From contig SLIE01000389.1 of NCBI GenBank assembly GCA_007135795.1, positions 1 through 6,353 on the forward strand: 6,353 nucleotides of DNA, read 5' to 3'. Position 1 is the first letter of the stretch, and each line of letters starts with the position of its first letter. Source of the stretch: Desulfobacterales bacterium (lineage in GTDB: Bacteria > Desulfobacterota > Desulfobacteria > Desulfobacterales > Desulfosalsimonadaceae). A program made the position numbers and the translations under genes. This document shows, piece after piece, positions 4,854-6,353 of the stretch. The notes under the pieces were generated by a model. It worked only from the letters and a program-made list of their open reading frames with translations. It was not told where the DNA came from and ran no database searches.

Positions 4854-6353
4854 TTGGCTGACCGTTTTTCCGAAACCGGACAAAAGGAGAAAAAAACGTC
4901 CAAACTCAAAAAAGAACTGGGACTCTGGGATATTTACTGTATTTCCACCGGCTCCATGTTCAGTTCAGGCTTCTTTCTTCTTCCCGGGCTGGCAACCGCG
5001 GGCGCGGGACCTTCCACCGTGCTGGCCTACCTGATTGCCGGATGCCTCATGGTCCCCTCGATGCTTGGCATACTGGAACTTTCAACAGCCCTGCCGCGTG
5101 CCGGAGGCCCTTATTATTTCCTCGACCGCAGCCTCGGACCGGCATTTGGAACCATCACGGGGATAGGCTCGTGGCTGGCGCTCGTGTTCAAATCCGCCTT
5201 CGCGCTCGTCGGTATGGGGGCTTACCTGATGGCGGCCCCCGGCCTGGCGGCATACCTGTTTCAAAACAGCACGGGATCCATATGGTTCATCAAGTTGTTT
5301 GCGGTCATGCTGACCGTAATCTTCGTTGGATTGAACATTTCCGGCGCAAAGGAATCGACTTTTCTGCAAAAAGTGCTGGTCGCTATGCTGCTCGGGGTGC
5401 TGGGGCTCTTTATCCTTCAAGGGTTCTGGTATATCTTCGGCAACATGCCCCCAGGACAACTCCTGGAACGGTTTTCACCTTTCCTCCATGAGCAAAACGG
5501 CATACCCGGGCTGATTTCAACGGTGGGCCTGGTTTTTATCTCTTATGCGGGTCTGACGCATGTAACGAGTGTAAGTGAAGAGGTAAAAGAGCCGGAGCGA
5601 AACCTGCCGCTCGGAATGATTCTTTCACTGGTCACGGTAATGGTTGTTTACGTGCTGGGCGTTTTCATTCTGATCGCGGTAATCGATCCGGAGAGTTTGC
5701 GTGGAGATCTCGCACCCGTTGCGACAGCTGCCTACACCATCTCCGAATGGGTGCCGGGTACCGCAGGGATGATCCTTATTATCATAGCGGCCATAGCGGC
5801 TTTTGCCTCCACGGGTAACGCCGGGATTCTCTCCGCCAGCCGATATCCGCTTGCAATGGCCCGCGACAAAATAGTACCAGCAAACCTGGAAAAACTCGGA
5901 CGGTTCAACACTCCGACCCGGGCCATTCTCATGACAGGCATCACAATGATCGTCTTGATCCTGTTGCTGTCGACCGAAGCCCTGGCCAAACTCGGCAGTT
6001 CCTTCAACCTGCTGGTCTTTGGGATGATCAACCTCGCGGTGATCGTTATGAGGGAAAGCCGGATCGACAGCTACGACCCCGGGTTCAAAGTTCCTTTCTA
6101 CCCCTATATACCGATTGCAGGGGTCTTTATCAGTGGCTGGTTGATTTTCGAGATGGGCTGGCTGACAACCCTCCTCTCGGTTGCCGTAATCATCCTTGGA
6201 ATAATCTGGTATTTCCGTTATACGCGCCAGCGGGTCGTTCGATACGGGGCAATCCATTACGTTTTTGAACGGCTGGGGCGCTACCGCCATCCCGGGCTGC
6301 AGACGGAGTTTCAGGAAATCCTGAAAGAAAAGGGGTTGCGCGAAGATGACCCA
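4854..6353 (+). CDS. APC-superfamily amino-acid permease, first 500 residues (continues past the window)
   Basis: A multi-helix inner-membrane transporter of the amino acid-polyamine-organocation superfamily. After a charged N-terminus (1-21) come ELGLWDIYCISTGSMFSSGFFLLPG (21-45, TM1 with the broken substrate-binding helix), ELSTALPRAGGPYYFLDRSLGP (75-96), a long loop with SEEVKEPERNLP (241-252) after the sixth helix, and SASRYPLAMARDKIVP (327-342); all are APC landmarks. About twelve hydrophobic segments end near 454. A hydrophilic extension follows (RYTRQRVVRYGAIHYVFERL and on) and is still open at the edge. Some APC transporters carry C-terminal UspA-type domains, and this tail may lead into one (inference). 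The start is TTG at 4854, chosen because AAGGGGAG lies 8 nt upstream and no better ATG exists before the homology. The substrate is unknown. Confidence 0.88.
   Translation, partial: MADRFSETGQKEKKTSKLKKELGLWDIYCISTGSMFSSGFFLLPGLATAGAGPSTVLAYLIAGCLMVPSMLGILELSTALPRAGGPYYFLDRSLGPAFGTITGIGSWLALVFKSAFALVGMGAYLMAAPGLAAYLFQNSTGSIWFIKLFAVMLTVIFVGLNISGAKESTFLQKVLVAMLLGVLGLFILQGFWYIFGNMPPGQLLERFSPFLHEQNGIPGLISTVGLVFISYAGLTHVTSVSEEVKEPERNLPLGMILSLVTVMVVYVLGVFILIAVIDPESLRGDLAPVATAAYTISEWVPGTAGMILIIIAAIAAFASTGNAGILSASRYPLAMARDKIVPANLEKLGRFNTPTRAILMTGITMIVLILLLSTEALAKLGSSFNLLVFGMINLAVIVMRESRIDSYDPGFKVPFYPYIPIAGVFISGWLIFEMGWLTTLLSVAVIILGIIWYFRYTRQRVVRYGAIHYVFERLGRYRHPGLQTEFQEILKEKGLREDDP

Noticed and set aside
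5042..6290. Several open frames of 99-221 codons on both strands inside the permease gene
   Set aside because: They are shadows of the permease frame, which is open from 4854 to the window end and shows transporter motifs throughout.

Overview
The window looks like a chromosomal stretch of a mid-GC Gram-negative anaerobe, most likely a sulfate-reducing Desulfobacterota (Desulfobacterales-like). I base this on the CoA-thioester gene with its divergent TetR regulator and on an intergenic repeat with CGTAAAAAGTC ends of a kind I associate with those genomes. This is inference; there is no rRNA or other taxonomic marker here.

Layout. Positions 1-601 (minus) are the start of a CoA-metabolism operon. 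A 27-codon reading frame resembles the N-terminus of a MaoC-type enoyl-CoA hydratase. Its stop codon touches the Shine-Dalgarno of a gene of the HMG-CoA synthase/3-oxoacyl-ACP synthase III superfamily, which runs off the left edge. Positions 602-970 are a divergent control region with two copies of a palindrome: a perfect 10+3+10 copy in front of the CoA operon and an imperfect copy in front of a TetR-family regulator (971-1618, plus). The simple reading is a TetR repressor controlling both the operon and itself. An arylamine N-acetyltransferase with an intact Cys-His-Asp triad follows (1772-2578, plus) with its own promoter-like sequence. It converges on a six-helix voltage-sensor ion channel with a non-canonical pore filter (2617-3450, minus). 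Upstream of that, also on minus, is a small three-helix membrane protein of the DUF4870/COG3671 type (3695-4084).

Positions 4085-4853 hold no credible gene but much structure: a pair of double-hairpin repeats in opposite orientation (about 4252-4475), a nested hairpin with a T-tract (4485-4537), and a palindrome-rich element of about 175 bp with imperfect terminal inverted repeats (4648-4822). An APC-superfamily amino-acid permease starts 31 bp later with a TTG codon (4854) and is cut off by the right edge after 500 codons.

The membrane and NAT genes look like unrelated accessory cargo, not one pathway. I see no convincing new multi-gene system. The points most worth checking are the paired TetR operators, the MaoC-like remnant, the channel pore, and the two non-coding repeat elements.
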